Shown piece after piece: positions 24,800-37,169 of a DNA stretch of 64,000 nt. Source of the stretch: Spisula solida (Eukaryota; Mollusca; Bivalvia; Venerida; Mactridae); the NCBI GenBank assembly GCA_947247005.1, contig OX365945.1:39176551-39240550 (forward strand), in the 5' to 3' direction. The position numbers and the translations under genes were made by a program. How positions within the stretch are numbered: position 1 is the stretch's first letter; each line of letters starts with the position of its first letter. The notes under the pieces were generated by a model that worked only from the letters and a program-made list of their open reading frames with translations, was not told the origin of the DNA and ran no database searches.

Positions 24800-25290
24800 A
24801 TCATGTCCGTCCGAACTTTGGTGTGCAAGTTCTCCTACATTTCTTAAGGGATTTTGACAGAATAACTGCTATGATGTCCCCCAGCGCATATTGTCAGGAC
24901 TTTTTTATTCGACCATTAATGACAGAGTTATTGCCCTTTGTTGATTTTTTACATTTAAACTCTTTTGTGTGCAACTCCTCCTGCATTTCTCAAGGAATTT
25001 TGTCAAACTTTTACAGAAGTACAGTTATGAAGTGCCCTAGCGCATATCGTCAGGGTTTTTCATTTCGGCCATTTTTGACAGAATTATGGCCCTTTGTTTA
25101 TTTTGTACCTTTGTGGGATATAGAAAAAATGAAAAACTCTTCTGTGTGCAACTCCTCTTTCATTTCTTAAGGAATTTTGATGAAACCTTCACAGATGTAC
25201 CCTCATGAGATGCTATAGCGTAGATTGTCGTGGTTTTCAATATCGGCCGTTTTTGACAGAATTATGGCCCGTTTTATACATGTGTAAGCT
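24800..25290. repeat. Tandem repeat of about 175 bp, three copies
   Basis: Three diverged copies share GTGTGCAACTCCTCCTGCAT, TTCTTAAGGAATTTTGA, AGCGCATATCGTCAGG and GACAGAATTATGGCCC in fixed order. The plus-strand frame 24823-25170 crosses two copies and is not a gene. Confidence 0.8.
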
Positions 25291-25294
25291 ATAG

Positions 25295-25780
25295 AGAAAT
25301 CAATTTGTTTCTGATGGATAACTTAAGTTTGGGATGTGATATCACAATGAAACTTGCTGTGTGGGTTGTTTGTGTGCAGTCGGCACTTGCAATGTGAAGT
25401 GGGGCCGGTGGGGGTCAAGGTCACCGTTACTACAAATAGAAAACAATATTTATGCTCATATTTTTGTTTCTGATGGATAACTTAAGTTTTGGATGAGATA
25501 TTACAATGGAACTTGCTGTGTAGGTAGTTTGTCTGCGGACGGCACTTTCAATGGGAAATGGGGCCGTTGGGGGTCAAGGTCACTGTTAACAGAAATAGAA
25601 AAAAACATTTATGCTCATTTTTGTGAGGATTAAGACAACATGGTGAAACTTGCTAGCTTTGTTATGAGGTAGCTTGTGTGAAGAGTGACTTGGGATTGAA
25701 AGTGGGGGTCAAGGTTGCTAAATAAATAAGTGAAGACGCCACTTGCAATTGACAGTGGGCTGAAGGGGGTAAAGGTTACT
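25295..25780. repeat. Tandem repeat of about 165-190 bp, partial copies
   Basis: Repeats share TTTCTGATGGATAACTTAAG, CAATGAAACTTGCTGTGT and GGGGGTCAAGGTCACCGTTA. Two good copies are followed by two shorter, more diverged ones. GGTCAAGGTCAC modules recall the GCTCACCTG elements elsewhere in the window. Confidence 0.75.
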
Positions 25781-26144
25781 TAAAATAGATAAATTGCTTT
25801 TGATCTATAACATTAGTTAGGAATTCGATATCATGATGAATACTGCTATGTAGGTAGTAGCTTTTGTGAAGACAACAATTGGGATTGAAAGTGGGACTGG
25901 TTGGATCAAGGTCACCATTAACCTGGTTCTTGTTGATAATGTTTATTTTGTATGTAATTAATTTGAATATAGTATAAAATCTTTTGTGCATCTCAAACAT
26001 TTCTGTTGGGATTGAAGCTAAACTTTCACATAACTTATGTTATAAAAAATTGATTGTATTCAATAATCTTTGGTACAATTATTTTCCCGGGGGATATGGC
26101 TGTCTGTGACTGCTTCTTGTTTTTACTAGTCACATAGTGATCGA

Positions 26145-26270
26145 ACAAAATATCACACGGAAGGTCTATGGTGAAATACATTGAGAGCTCACGTGAGGTA
26201 TAATAAAACAAAATATCACCGGCAGGTCTATGCGAAAAATACATTGAGAGGCCACGTGTGGTATAATAAT
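26145..26270. repeat. 63-bp tandem duplication
   Basis: Two copies of a unit with ACAAAATATCAC, GGTCTATG, ATACATTGAGAG, CACGTG and GGTATAATAA (26145-26206 and 26208-26270), with a few substitutions. Confidence 0.8.
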
Positions 26271-26355
26271 AGTAAATACGCTGACTGACTGATTTAACAT
26301 GTATAACAATTGTTACCGGCACTCTGTCCTCATCACACATTTTAGTCGGTGTTTT

Positions 26356-27130
26356 CACTGTCGTGTAACTGCGCCGGACGGAATTTTCCGTGCGCCGGTC
26401 GAGACACACCAAGATGGCGGACTGTTTGACAGCGAAAAGGTAGGCGCTTGTTTCTTCACTTCTTCTAGTCTTTTATATTGCCTTTATGTTTTGTTGGATA
26501 CGATGCAGCTAGAATTGCCGCGTTCATCGATGCAGGTACCATGTCTGGTATTGTAGTATTATTCAATAAAACCGTGTTTGAACCTTGAAATTTCACGAAG
26601 TTGAAAAAGGAATCGAGAACTGCAGTTATATCCGGTCGTATTGTCGCACATACCGGGTTCTATAAATGGTCACTTTGGCAAATGCCCTAGAATCAGATCC
26701 CCTTGGCCATATATGTACAATTTTGTTGATTACTGACTTGCAAGCGTCAAAAATAGCATTCCTTAGATTTGCATACGCGCCGGTAGGAACACCACGCATC
26801 GGTTGGAATTATCCGGAGAATATCAGCTAAAAAGTAGCAACGGTTGGGACACATAGGCTGATTTGGCAACGGTTGAGACACACATTAATCGTTTGAAGCT
26901 CAATGCCGACATAGACTATTTTCATGCACTTGACATTGTTAAATTTAGATGAAAGGCATTGTTACTCTTACAAAGGTAGTAACTCATCTTTTTACATATT
27001 GCAGAGAACTTCGTTTGACGCAGCCACCCAGGAAACCGTTGATCATCTAGCTGTTAACCATTCAGACCAATTACACGTCACTCTGTACTATATAACTGTC
27101 AACAGACGAGTTCGAGCCTACTTGGAACAG
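26356..27130 (+). mobile_element. Left arm of a 4.7-kb inverted-repeat structure
   Basis: Pairs with 30270-31031 in reverse complement over most of its length, starting at CACTGTCGTGTAACTGCGCC (26356). It contains, in order, a near-palindrome (GGACGGAATTTTCCGT), an AAGATGGCGG promoter-like motif with a short exon-like frame, an AATAAA-containing segment (26567), and a segment from TTTACATATTGCAG that looks like a 3' splice site with a following exon. No matching target duplication was found at the outer ends. Confidence 0.75.
26414..26440 (+). other. Exon-like start in the left arm
   Basis: ATGGCGGACTG begins a short frame (M-A-D-C-L-T-A-K) that ends at AAAAG followed by GTAGGC, a good 5' splice donor. 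The mirrored arm preserves the same start, frame and donor (M-A-D-C-V-T-A-K). AAGATGGCGG also matches a YY1-type core found at many animal transcription starts. Whether it is transcribed cannot be told here; the reading phase does not join cleanly to the acceptor at 26998. Confidence 0.35.
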
Positions 27131-27253
27131 CAATGCCATCCAAACAACGAACTTTACAACTATACCTGCCGATATCCTAGGAAAAATTGGACAATTAGAT
27201 TGGAAGAACTAGAATCTACGTCTTTCGTTTGCATTATTTTGACAGCGACATGA
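26998..27253 (+). other. Possible exon remnant, unknown product
   Basis: TTTTTACATATTGCAG (ending near 27003) resembles a branch/acceptor region and is followed by an open frame of about 83 codons, RTSFDAATQETVDHLAVNHS and onward. Related, shorter copies occur on the minus strand near 30310-30400 and 29855-29935, each with the same TATTGCAGAGAA junction, but with stops or indels. I do not recognise the family. A second open frame follows at 27272-27559, also unrecognised. It could be a decayed gene of the element or a captured host exon. Confidence 0.3.
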
Positions 27254-27717
27254 CTGATACAAAACTTACTTATGAGCACTGATTTCAGAAGGTATCGATT
27301 GAAGATGCAAACTTGTTTCAACTATCAAGTTAGTCATGTGCACAAACGATCAAATATAACAACGCCAGCCTATTTAGAACCAGACACATTCGCAAGTGAT
27401 GAGCAAAGACAAAATTACTATGAAAACTTGGGCTGTACCAACAAACTTCAAGACATAATTGCTATTCGATGGCATATTGATAGAGCGCCAGCTTCGATTG
27501 AAGTAGTCCTTGGGTTCGAACCACGGGCCGCGTCATATCAGACACGAAATAAAAGTTAGGACAGTTGGTTTAAATTTTTTCCACGCAGGATCAAATGTAC
27601 ATGACTTCAATTATATCAAATAATGCGTGAAATGGATTGCATACGCGATATGATGACATGGTACACTGTACATGTACAAGCGTATCAAACAATATGTATC
27701 CCTTTGTTGAAGGCATA

Positions 27718-28023
27718 TCAGTCCTTAATATCGTTATTTACGTTCTGATTTATATATGACCAAACAACGTTGAAAATGATAAAATTATAACCATTCAACA
27801 AGCGGAAATGTATATTGAGAGACGATTTGTACATCCTTTCGACATTTCCAAAAATTGTCGCCATATACCTCTGCCTGCGATATTGTGAATGATCAAGTGT
27901 GTTGATGACCCGGTGAACAACATTTCCACAAGCGTTACAAATACGTGTCGAACAACATTTCATAATGGAACCCTTCTTATAATACAGGTTAAGCCTGAGG
28001 AATTCCTCATCGGCGATATGCAA
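27718..28023 (-). other. Unassigned cysteine-containing open frame
   Basis: A 101-codon minus-strand frame with KCCSTRICNACGNVVHRV near residues 22-39, followed by a basic stretch (HSQYRRQRY). The C-x-x-C arrangement (CNAC) resembles half of a small zinc-binding knuckle, but no second pair is visible. Context is repeat-rich, with no promoter or splice support. It may be a fragment of a transposon protein or chance. Confidence 0.2.
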
Positions 28024-28029
28024 TTACAC

Positions 28030-28780
28030 ATAGTTTCTCCCAATAGTTTCTCCGAAGTTCCTAATGTGTATCGAGAGTACATCCGCGGGTAAGTGGGCGT
28101 ATACCGTCGGGAACATTACATCGGATGTTTCTCCCGATGCCTCCCGATACTCCTGAATCATCCCCGATAAATATCAACGAATAGTCGGAAATTAAATCCG
28201 GAGACCGCGAAAGTGTCACCGAAATATCGACAAAAGTTCGCCAAAAGTTCGCCAAAAGTTACTCCTCAAAGGTTCCCGACACTTTAGTGAAATATCGCCG
28301 GGAAAGCCTCTGGGATGCCTCGCGGAATAGGTTTTATCGCGAAAGCATCCCCGATCATTTTCCGAGACTCTGTGTGCTTCGGGATGCCTCCCAGGGACAT
28401 TCCCTGGCTTTGGGATGCTTCCCCGCGATATTCCCGATATGACATCGCGAGTATTTCGGGTAAATTCATCATGCATTGAAATTTCCCGATGTTTTCGCGA
28501 TGTCACTAAATGTTTCAAGATTTCCGGAAGCTTCCCCGAGACATCGGTGGACCCTCCTGATTTCCATCGACAGTACATCCCCAAGGCAGTTGGACCGACG
28601 CGCAAAGTCGGGAACACAACGGGAGTTTTCCCGATGCCTCCCGATTCTTTCCGATTTCACATGTTGTCTCATGATTTCTCCGATCACTATTGACCATGTT
28701 ATCGATACCCCCGATACTCATGAATATCCACGGGAGTACATCGCCGAGGCAAAACTGCTCAGTGGTACCTTGGCATTAAA
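28030..28780. repeat. CCGAT-rich dispersed repeat, copy 2
   Basis: Dense in CCCGATGCCTCCCGA, CATCCCCGA, TTCGCGATGTCAC and CGGGAGTACATC words and in CpG; homologous to 1360-2225 in the same orientation. Overlapping open frames on both strands (28216-28617, 28415-28693, 28476-28784 and others) arise from low stop density. A short internal doubling, GTTCGCCAAAA, is seen near 28235. Confidence 0.65.
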
Positions 28781-29124
28781 ATAATACTTTAATGTTGTTG
28801 AACAACCTGTTGCTGCAATTGTTAAAGCTTTCTGCAATGTGATACTGAAGACGTACAGTGTATCTAGAATCAGACATTCTAGTCATAATTGCAATTTGTG
28901 TAACAGTCATGATAATAATATCATAAGTTACGTGTTTATATATCAAGAATAGCATTACATGTTTATCAATATGATTACATGTATTATGTTGCACAATGTA
29001 CAGTGAAATGTAGATAATGGATTGACCTGTATAATGAACCGGAGTATTGTTTGCTAATAAATTGAATTTACATTTGGATGTGTCAATGATTGTGTTAGTG
29101 TATTTTTTATTGTGTATCAGTACA

Positions 29125-29320
29125 GTGAAACCTGTCTAAAAATACCACACAGGAAACAACTAAAACGACCTTAGCCGACAGGTTACTCTTGATATATTCA
29201 ATATAAATGAAAATGGTCTGATGGAAGATGATATTGGAGGTCTTTGCAAACTTATTTAGTAAGAGTGGCCACCTCTTTTGTTATCAGATATGGTCTTTAA
29301 CACAGGTTTGACCGTTTTTA
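29125..29320. mobile_element. Short pogo-like MITE
   Basis: Left end CAGTGAAACCTGTCTAAAAA preceded by TA; right end ACACAGGTTTGACCG, giving roughly 13-bp imperfect inverted repeats. The subterminal AAACGACCTTAGCCGACAGG is a typical feature of this element type. About 195 bp with no coding capacity. Confidence 0.55.
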
Positions 29321-30269
29321 AAAAACACATGCAAATACAGTTTACTATGAATCTTAACTTCATGAAAGATTGTTTTTATAAATATAATTATGTAAGTAAG
29401 AAGAAAACACAATAAATTTGTTTAACGTTTATTGGTGGTTTATTATTTTGTAATTGAAAAGTTAAGAGATCAACGGTATCACACTATAATCACAAATAAA
29501 AACAAAAATCAGCAAACCTCGGGTCAAATAAAATTACAAAACAACATCAAATATTAGGATGACCAAAATGACACTGAATTGACTGCTCGCGTGTATCAGA
29601 GTTATCGAAGAGGTCTGGATGTCAAACAGTTGAATTCGTCATTTTTTCAAAAAAACATTTTTATCCATGATGGTACATATTGTATACATGTACCATTTCT
29701 CTATCGAACTAGTCTGTAATACTCAGTAATACACATAGCATAGCACCAATCTTCAGACGAGTATCAGGAAAAACTTCCCTTGTTACACAATGGACAATGA
29801 TTTATTCTCCCATGAGCTTTTAACCGTGTATTTGGTTTGGATGGTAAAAAAACCAAATAAGGTTTTCCTGGATCGCTGCTTCAAACGTAGATAAGTTCTC
29901 TGCAATATGTAAAAAAAAGACTTACTATTCATGAAATACGTGTAACTATGCATATCATCGACGTTTATGATCCCTAAAATATTGACACAGTAATGCACCA
30001 ACACGATCTTTCATGTTATTAAGTTATTAGAACATCGCATATTTTGCTATTAATGATTCGTTAACATCTCAAACGAAACATTTTATTATAGTCTTCGTTT
30101 TCAGTTTTATTATGTACGTTGCTGAGTAGGGAGCATAGGCCTATTCACTTGGATTTACTATATATATTTCATACAACTTGAACATTTGATTTAATAAAGA
30201 AAAAACAATTGTACCAAAGTATAACTGTAAAGTTCGTTGTTTGGATCACATGTACGAGTATATTCTCAG
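29321..30269. other. Inverted-repeat interior, no intact gene
   Basis: AT-rich. Apart from the diverged minus-strand copy of the exon-like segment at 29855-29935, I see nothing recognisable. Confidence 0.5.
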
Positions 30270-31031
30270 TAGGCTCACATTCGTCGTCTGTTGACTGTAA
30301 GTACAAACGTGACATTTGTCTGAATGGTTAACAACCAGATGATCAACGGTTTCCTAAATGACAGCTTCAAATGTTTTCTCTGCAATATATAAAAAGAAGA
30401 ATTACTACTTTTGAAAGAGTAGCGATATACCTATTATCTAAATTTAAGAACATTAAATGAGTTGAAGCAATGAATATACTCTATGTCGGCATTGAGCTTC
30501 AAACGATAAATAGTGAGTCTCAACCGTTGCCAAATAAGCCTATGTGTCCCAACCGTTGCCTTTTAGCTGATATTCTCCGGATAATTCCAACCGGTGCGTG
30601 GTGTTCCTACCGGCGCGTATGCAAATCTAAGGAATGCTATTTTTGACGCTTGCAAGTCAGTAATCAACAAAATTGTACATATATGGCCAAGGGGATCTGA
30701 TTCTTGTGCATTTGACAAAGTGACCATTTATAGAACCCGGTATGTGCGACAATATGACTGGATATAACTGCATTTCACGATTCATTTTTCAACTTAGTGA
30801 AATTTAAAGGTTCAAACACGGTTTTATTGAATAATACTACAATACCAGACATGGTACCTGCATCGATGAACGCGGAAATTCTAGCTGTAAAATTTAAACA
30901 TAAAGGCAATATAAAAGACTAGAAGAAGTGAATAAACAAGCGCCTACCTTTTCGCTGTCACACAGTCCGCCATCTTGGTGTGTCTCGACCGGCGCACGGA
31001 AAATTCCGTCTGGCGCAGTTACACGACAGTG
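30270..31031 (-). mobile_element. Right arm of the 4.7-kb inverted-repeat structure
   Basis: Reverse complement of 26356-27130, with clear conservation of CGCGCCGGTAGGAACACCAC, TGGCCATATATGTACAATTT, the AATAAA segment and the AAGATGGCGG start (minus strand, near 30975). It ends at CACGACAGTG (31031). Differences from the left arm are scattered substitutions and small indels. Confidence 0.75.
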
Positions 31032-31335
31032 GGTTTGTATGCTTCATTTGACAGATTCGTTTGACCAAACAGAAGTGCTTCAATAATCATGAGAGGTCTT
31101 CCGATTTGTTCGATTTAAATATCTTCCGTTCGCTTCTGGAAATAATCTTCTTTGGTCGGTAGGGACGAAACGAACCGAACAATTGTCTACAAATGCTTCC
31201 TTTCGTATATATTCATCGTAACTTTAAATACTTTTAAATGCCAAATGATCAAAAGTATGTGCATGGTTCAGGTAACATACTAAAAACTGGATCGGCAAGT
31301 CAAGACTAACAACGAGGCCCTTCTTAAATACATTT

Positions 31336-31766
31336 GAGCCAGTCTCCAGGAAAACCTGCTATTATGACATTATGTAATTATTACCTTTATGTAACAAGGT
31401 TTTGTAAAAGCTCTAATTATAAGAAAAAATACATATCCATTGGTTTTATTTTATGTAGTTTACTCATATAGTACTATACCTTAGCTTTAAATTTTTCCAT
31501 GAATTATGTCGAAATCACATACTTCGTTGCCATGGTGACCAATTTAGGAAAAATACTAAAAGTGAGAAAAACGAGGAGTTAGTTGTTTAAAACAGCAGTA
31601 GCCCTTCTCTTAATGCGAACAATTTGATAAATATTTTAAAGATTAAAAGATAATACTAAAATTAAACTCAATAATTGATCAAGTGGTGTAATTATTCTTT
31701 CAAGCTATGTAAAATCTCATAATCAATATTTTTGTTAAAATAGCAGGTTTTCCTGGAGACTGGCTC
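31336..31766. mobile_element. 431-bp MITE with ATTT flanks
   Basis: 28-bp perfect terminal inverted repeats, GAGCCAGTCTCCAGGAAAAC then CTGCTATT at 31336 and the complement ending at 31766. ATTT directly precedes (31332-31335) and follows (31767-31770) the element and may be the target duplication. No coding frame. A right-end fragment of the same family is at 4640-4765. Confidence 0.8.
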
Positions 31767-33555
31767 ATTTATATGCCTGTATAATACTCACCGAGCGAGC
31801 GGGTTCAAATGCTTGGTTGAGTAGGTTATGTTCTGTTGTGGCATTGGCTAAAGACATGTGCTCCACATGTGGCGAAGTTGTCAGTAGTTTATGCATGTAA
31901 CCAACTTCTTGAAAACAGGTTAGGTAAATCGTCCCCTGTATAAGATGGTAAAAACAAGCAAATTCATTGTCAATTTATGCAGTCAAACGCTAGCTAAATC
32001 TTTCATTTGCTGAGGCTTTCATTCAAAGCCTGTCTGTATAGTAGTATTGATGTAATTATGTAATATTAGTATATGAACGAAGGAACCGATGCATTGGTAT
32101 ATTTCACTGATCTATCACAAATGACTCATCATGTAGTGTAAATTTGATACAAGGTAATTAATTATGCAACAAACTTAGTCTGTCTTTCTATATACGACAA
32201 AATGTGATCATTGATTCTCATATACATGTAAACTGTTGTTGTAGGAACAACGTGTGTCAGTGACCGATAGCAACTTAACACGCTGCTTGCAACAAGACAA
32301 ATAATGATGTCCTCACATGTTTAACATACTAAAGGGCTCTTTACACAGGAGTGGCGACAAAAATAACGGCATGGTTAGGTGAGCGTATAACAACTAAAAC
32401 TATTAGCAATATATCATCTCTGAAAAGTAACACAAGCGCTAGTGCGGTCATTATATCGTTTTGACATCTAATAATGGTCATCGGACTTCCATTTTGAGTC
32501 ACATGACGTAATGTCATTAAAATAATCATTGATTGTTGTCGATTGTGTTCATTTTGTGAAGCCATGTAGACAAATTTATATACAGGCATATTTTATACCA
32601 ACACTTATTGTAAGAAAATTATAAGAAATATCTTTATCAAAGTAAAAACAAATCGTGGTTTAGCAAGATATTTGCCGGTCGTTGTTAATTAAGAAGCACA
32701 TTGTTAAAGTTGTACTTTGTACGTAAGGTAACAAAATACATTAAAGGCCACTCAGACATGAATTTTCCAGATGCTTGATGGATCGAGTTATCGTGTCTAA
32801 CACAGTTAAACTGTAAGTAACTTGATAATGCTAGCCTAGTACTTCACACCGTATACACAACGTCATCATAAATAAATTAAGTGGCTCTGCCATGGTGAGT
32901 GAGATTTAAACATGCTTCTGAAAAAGGTCGAAATAATGAGAATGTCACAATGTCGAGGGGTCATCGTGTCATGGTATTCTTAAAGTGAAATTCCTAGGTA
33001 ATTTATAGTTTATCAAAATTTATTACTTTCATTGAGCTGTATCTAAATCTCTTACTTAGTAATAGCCATCCAATTTGTAATGGTAATAAAACCCTTATTA
33101 ACTACCTTGCCTTGTATACTTTATATCAATGTATGTAGGAAATGTGTATCGTTTTGACTGTTGATTGAAATAAATTTTGAAATTCTATTTTAACACTTTA
33201 ACTATTTGCCTTCTATAAAGTGTTTTTCAGAAACAATAATAAATTATTATTTTATTTTGAGAGTACACGTAGTTTTAAATGTTCAGGCTTTCAGTACCTA
33301 GATTATAGATCCATCTTTCACACAGTTGTTTGTTTTTTACAGGGTCTGCAAATGTACTCATTCTCTGTCCATGCATAACATTGCAACAATTCGCTTTGCC
33401 CCGAGGAATTTTATTGCCAAATTACGTGAAATGAAAACACTATTATGTAAAACTATTATATCCCACTAGCATTTACTACTGTCTTCTCAGAGCCTAACTG
33501 GCGATGTGACGTAGTTCTGCAAAGATACCTGGGTAAAATATGGCGGCTCACTTAG
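31767..33555. other. No gene recognised
   Basis: The part at 31785-31945 (CGAGCGGGTTCAAATGC, CTCCACATGTGGCGAAGTTG, AGGTTAGGTAAATCGTCCCC) looks like a fragment of a dispersed repeat, possibly a SINE body, but I cannot confirm it. The rest is unremarkable AT-rich DNA; the 82-codon minus-strand frame at 32341-32589 has no known motif. Confidence 0.4.
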
Positions 33556-33559
33556 TTAA

Positions 33560-36500
33560 GGTTGTTTAGGACCTTTCTCCGACGTCATCGGCAAAAAATC
33601 GACTTTTCGCCGAATCTAATGAAAATCTCCAGATATATGCTTAAACATTCTGTCCTTATTGTGCATTTTTTATTTTTTCAAAATATCGCTTCGTTTCCTA
33701 GCAACGTGACGCTATGTACATAGGGCGTAAAACTGACGTTTTAATGGCATAATTCGGTCAGAATAAGGTCTATTTTAATTTTCAAAGCTCTACATGTTAG
33801 CCCTTGATCCGTTGAATACGTATAGGTTTAATTTAAAGCGATTGTGACGGACAATTTTTCACCGAAAAAGGTTTTATATCGAAAGTTGACAGAATTTTAT
33901 TGCGCATTTGCTACACCCAACTCATTTCAGGGCGTAATTTGGTCAACAAAACGTGATTCAATCAACTAATGAAATACACCGTGGTGATGCGGTAATTCTA
34001 CAGAATAAGCTCAACCAATAAAAAAGGGGGGTGATCTCGCATTATTTTCGACAAAATTGAAATTCAGTAAAAAACGGACTTACGTAAAAACGTTACGTCG
34101 CACAACGTAACGCGCTGTGTACGTCCGTTTTATTTACGGACTTGCGTCCTATTTACTAGTACAACAATTACATGTTAAGAATAAAATGCACGCATTTCAC
34201 CTGTATCTGTTCATTTATCAAATCATATATGATAGCTTTGTTCAAAGCAAAGTTTGTCACTACATAACAATTAGTTATTTCGATTTGAGTGTGGTAAGTT
34301 TTGCGAAAGTGAAAATGACAAAACTGGGTTTCTCTCGCAATCAGTACTGTTGTTTTATTATTCTTCACAATGTGTCTTTATTGGTACTTTTATTATGACC
34401 ACAACATCATGATAAATACACAGTCTAAACATCTACTCAGGATATTCGATCGGACATTAAATGCAGTGTACAGAATTATGAGACTAACTTAAGTCTTCCG
34501 AACTAATTATTACGTCCCTTTAATAAAATAATAACTAAAATATGTATACATCGTTTTCTTACAGTCATATATAGTTATAATGTATATAATAATAGCGTTT
34601 GGTATAAAAGTAAATCTTTGATGTACAAACATCTGGAAAGTTAGTCCCGCCCTTGTCTAGAAATATTGCAACTAACCAAGCTTATATATTGAGTTTCACT
34701 GTTACGCAACCAAGTTAAATCATGCTGGTGCGGCCGGTAGATGAACAGCCAGCAAATTGGAAAAGAAAGTTATATATATACACTTTTCAAAAGTATGATG
34801 TCTTACACGTGTATTAGATAATAATACAAGTTAATGTAAACACTTTTGTCGCGGCCCGTTATGTGCCTTAGTTGGAGTAGGCCTACACATCAAACATGAC
34901 GTTACAATATTGTACCAGTCAATTGAAACTACTCCACGAATCCAGGGGAAAGACAGGTGATAGCGGGGAACTGTCCCGTGTTTTAACGTTTTCGATGTCC
35001 CCGCACTGATGTATGTGTGGTACGCTTTTGATTCGCGACACAATAGTGGGGAAATGCAAGTCTGACTATACCCGTGAGATACAGGACAGGGGGGATTTGC
35101 GGGGTTTTACCATCGGTATGACCATCGGGGTTCGATAAAGTAAAAGTAAGAATCCCCGTCGGTCCCGGTGGTAGGGGATCTTGGTTTCAATTAACTGGTT
35201 CAAAAGATACGTGCCAGTGATTCGGCCACCTTTGAAATTTACTGTACAGCTGTTGTGTTGTTGCTATTTAGTGAGTTGGGTGAAAGTCTTACATATGTAT
35301 AATTGTTACATTTTATATTGAATGCATGGACACTTATACTTATGACAGTCCTAGTAATAATGTATACAAAAACCATGCTTAATTTTGACAATGCAAGTTC
35401 TTTAATTAATCAATTTGAATATGCATTATCAATTTCAACTGTTTAAAATGGTTCGTAAATGTAACACAGTGTGTCGACGTTTTGGGACTACTTTTGACCA
35501 TTTATTGAAAATATAACTACATACCAAAGTATGTTTGTCGGTATTTATTACAATAAACATTTACCACAGGGACTGTAACACTGCCCCCGACCCCCCCCCC
35601 CCCCTACTGTGCGTACAAAATATATAGGTCGTAAGCCAAAATGTTAAAGCACAATATTGTTTGTGAGAGGTGGTTAGTGTTTTATACATTTCGTGCTTGT
35701 AGCAATTTCATATCTCTTTATTAATAGGGGAAATGTACGTACATGTATATCACTAGAAATCAATATTCATACAATTTTAGGGGTATATTTAAGGTCTCAT
35801 CTTGCATTTATCGTAATGTAATACATTTTACGTTCTTATATTTTTTATATATTGAAACCATGTGCCAATGCGCCAGATACACCACAAGATCATGAAGCTG
35901 ACGGCAATAATTGCCCGTAACGTCGTGCGGCACGACGTTATGCTTTTTACGTATGTCCGCTTTTCATTAAAATTCAATTTTGTCGAAAATAATGCGAGAT
36001 CACCCCCCTTTTTTATTGTTTGTGCTTATTCTGTAGAATTTCCGCATAACCACGGTTTGTTTCATTAGTTGATTGAATCACTTTCTGTTGACCAAATTGC
36101 GCCCTGAAGTGAGTAGGGTGTTGGAAATACGAAGTAAAATACAGGTCAATTTTCGATATAAAACCGTTTTCGTTGCGAAATTGTAAGTCGCAACCGCTAT
36201 AAATTTTAAATATACGTATTCAAAGGATGAAGGACTAACAAATAGAGTTTTGAAAATTATTGTAGAGCTTAATTTAACAGAAATATACGCTTAAAACGTC
36301 AATTTTACGCTCCGTGTACATAACGTCGCGTTGCTAGGAAACGAAGCAATATCTTGAAAAAATTAAAACGACATAATACGAAGAGTATGTTAAAGCATAT
36401 TTCTGGAGATTTTCATTAGATTCGGCGAAAAAGCGATTTATTCTTTAACATTTAATTGCTGTAAATAAGACGCACGTCTGAAAAACAAACGGACGTACGG

Positions 36501-37057
36501 CGCGTAACGTCGTGCGACGTTATGCGTTTTACGCATGTCCGCTTTTCACTGTAAATCAATTTTGTCGAAAATAATGCGAGATGACCCCCCTTTTTTATCG
36601 TTTGAGTCTGTTTTGTAGCATTACCGCATCATCGCCGTGTATATCATTAGTTGATTGAATCACTCTTTGTTGACCAAATAGCGACCTAAAGGGAGTAGGG
36701 TGTCGCAAATACGGCGTAAAATACTGGTCAATTTTCGACGTAAAACCTTTTGTGTTGTGAAATTGTTTTGCGCAACCACTATAAATTTTATGTATGCGTA
36801 TTCAACGGATCCTGGGCTAACATGTAGAGTTTTTAAAATTAACGTAGACCTTAATTTGACGGAGACATACGCTTAAAACCTCAATTTTACGCTCCGTGTA
36901 CATAACGTCGCGTTGCTAGGAAACGAAGCAATATTTTAAAAAAATAAAAACGACATAAAACGAAGAGCATGTTAAAGCATACATCTGGAGATTTTCATTA
37001 GATTCGGCGAAAAGTCGATTTTTTGCCGATGACGTCGGAGAAAGGTCCTAAACAACC
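33560..37057. mobile_element. 3.5-kb TTAA-flanked element with long inverted repeats
   Basis: The ends GGTTGTTTAGGACC and GGTCCTAAACAACC are each bounded by TTAA (33556-33559 and 37058-37061), the target duplication of piggyBac and Kolobok superfamilies. The arms are about 570 bp: 33560-34130 pairs with 36480-37057. A second right-type arm lies in tandem at about 35890-36440 but lacks the outer 40 bp. No transposase frame is present in the 1.8-kb centre, so it is non-autonomous. Frames at 34117-34398 and 35862-36068 are incidental. Confidence 0.85.
35586..35605. repeat. Poly-C tract
   Basis: A run of 14 C residues preceded by CCCCCGA, inside the TTAA-flanked element. A likely site of assembly or length error. 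Confidence 0.8.
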
Positions 37058-37169
37058 TTAAGAGAGTTTAATTACCCTAGCTAATTTTGGTTGTGAATAG
37101 GGGGCTATAAACAATGAGTTTGAAGATAGTTTGGGGTTCTTTACAACATATAAAAAAATTGGTGAACTT

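Noticed and set aside
28216..28784. Cluster of overlapping frames up to 133 codons on both strands
   Set aside because: They reflect the CpG-rich, stop-poor composition of the CCGAT repeat; copy 1 has different frames.
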